In this document: piece by piece, positions 42,506 to 42,547 of the stretch
Position numbering within the stretch: position 1 is the stretch's first letter
How the letters are laid out: each line of letters opens with the position of its first letter
IMG/VR virus record: IMGVR_UViG_3300045999_007964
Span: 1-42,547 of that record
From: a virus
DNA: 42,547 nucleotides
Direction: 5' to 3' (one strand)
Notes under the pieces: model-generated
Database searches by the model: none
What the model saw: only the letters and a program-made list of their open reading frames with translations
What the model was told of the DNA's origin: nothing
Made by a program: the position numbers and the translations under genes

Positions 42506-42547
42506 ATGTCTTTTTCTGATCTCAAGAAACAATCCAAACTGGGTTCT
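42506..42547 (+). CDS. 32: Start of ssDNA-binding protein gp32
   Basis: Only 14 codons are inside the window (MSFSDLKKQSKLGS), preceded by GGAG. The N-terminal LKKQSKLGS is the basic cooperative-binding (LAST-like) start of cyanophage gp32, and gp59/DUF1825 upstream supports the call. Confidence 0.8.
   Translation, partial: MSFSDLKKQSKLGS

Noticed and set aside
1-42547. Insertion sequences, integrase or attachment sites
   Set aside because: No transposase, integrase or terminal repeat pair was found; the mobile signals here are homing-type nucleases only.

Overview
The window is a piece of a T4-like cyanophage genome (a cyanomyovirus infecting marine Synechococcus or a close relative). The evidence is the combination of T4-type replication and late-transcription genes in their usual cyanophage order (gp33, gp59, DUF1825, start of gp32), photosystem II genes psbA and psbD, high-light-inducible proteins, ferredoxin, gnd, speD, phoH, thyX, a phage tRNA cluster, T4-type late promoters (TATAAATA) and very tight gene packing with 1-4 base overlaps. 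Almost everything reads on the + strand; one four-gene block (28191-30406) is inverted. The DNA is AT-rich except for short GC-rich stretches, most clearly the middle of psbA.

Layout. 1-5220: tRNA region with 12 tRNAs (Ser-GCT, Ile-GAT, Arg-TCT, Leu-TAG, Gly-TCC, Asn-GTT, Val-TAC, Ser-TGA, Pro-TGG, Ile-TAT, Met-CAT, counted with a degenerate tRNA-like element), a repeated structured RNA hairpin, an HNH endonuclease, a Dps-like protein, gnd and several microproteins. 5245-6926: small genes and a 2OG-Fe(II) oxygenase. 7034-19528: one uninterrupted 15-gene operon for nucleotide-sugar and glycan synthesis (a GDP-mannose 3,5-epimerase homologue, two more SDR epimerases, two FkbM-type methyltransferases, ten glycosyltransferase-like proteins). 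19525-21087: a host-type SLH porin. 21128-22884: photoprotection and electron transfer set (two Hli, ferredoxin, peroxiredoxin, small membrane proteins). 22918-26694: late lysis/envelope region (C39-like peptidase, GH24 lysozyme, candidate holin, secreted HExxH protein, SNase nuclease). 26753-33281: two cassettes that pair an HNH endonuclease with a modular protein starting MDAQELRNLQEAYMEVY, separated by the inverted operon of secreted proteins and by psbA; then a protein with a T4 internal-protein-like N-terminus. 33309-34461: psbD. 34548-38566: small genes, glutaredoxin, speD, and a glutamine riboswitch controlling a DUF4278-like peptide. 38556-42547: thyX, phoH, exonuclease, gp33, gp59, DUF1825, gp32 start.

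How it fits together. Early/host-type promoters (TTGACA-like, exactly 17 bases, TATAAT-like) drive tRNA, glycan, porin, photosystem and nitrogen-sensing units; TATAAATA late promoters sit 22-25 bases ahead of start codons of the HNH genes and the lytic cassette, typically fused to the preceding terminator. The most unusual aspects are the coupled glycan-plus-porin surface programme, the HNH/modular-protein cassettes, terminator hairpins that contain the next promoter's -35 box, a covarying RNA hairpin in the tRNA spacers, and the riboswitch-controlled peptide pair. Gene functions are assigned by reading motifs by eye; no database search was run.
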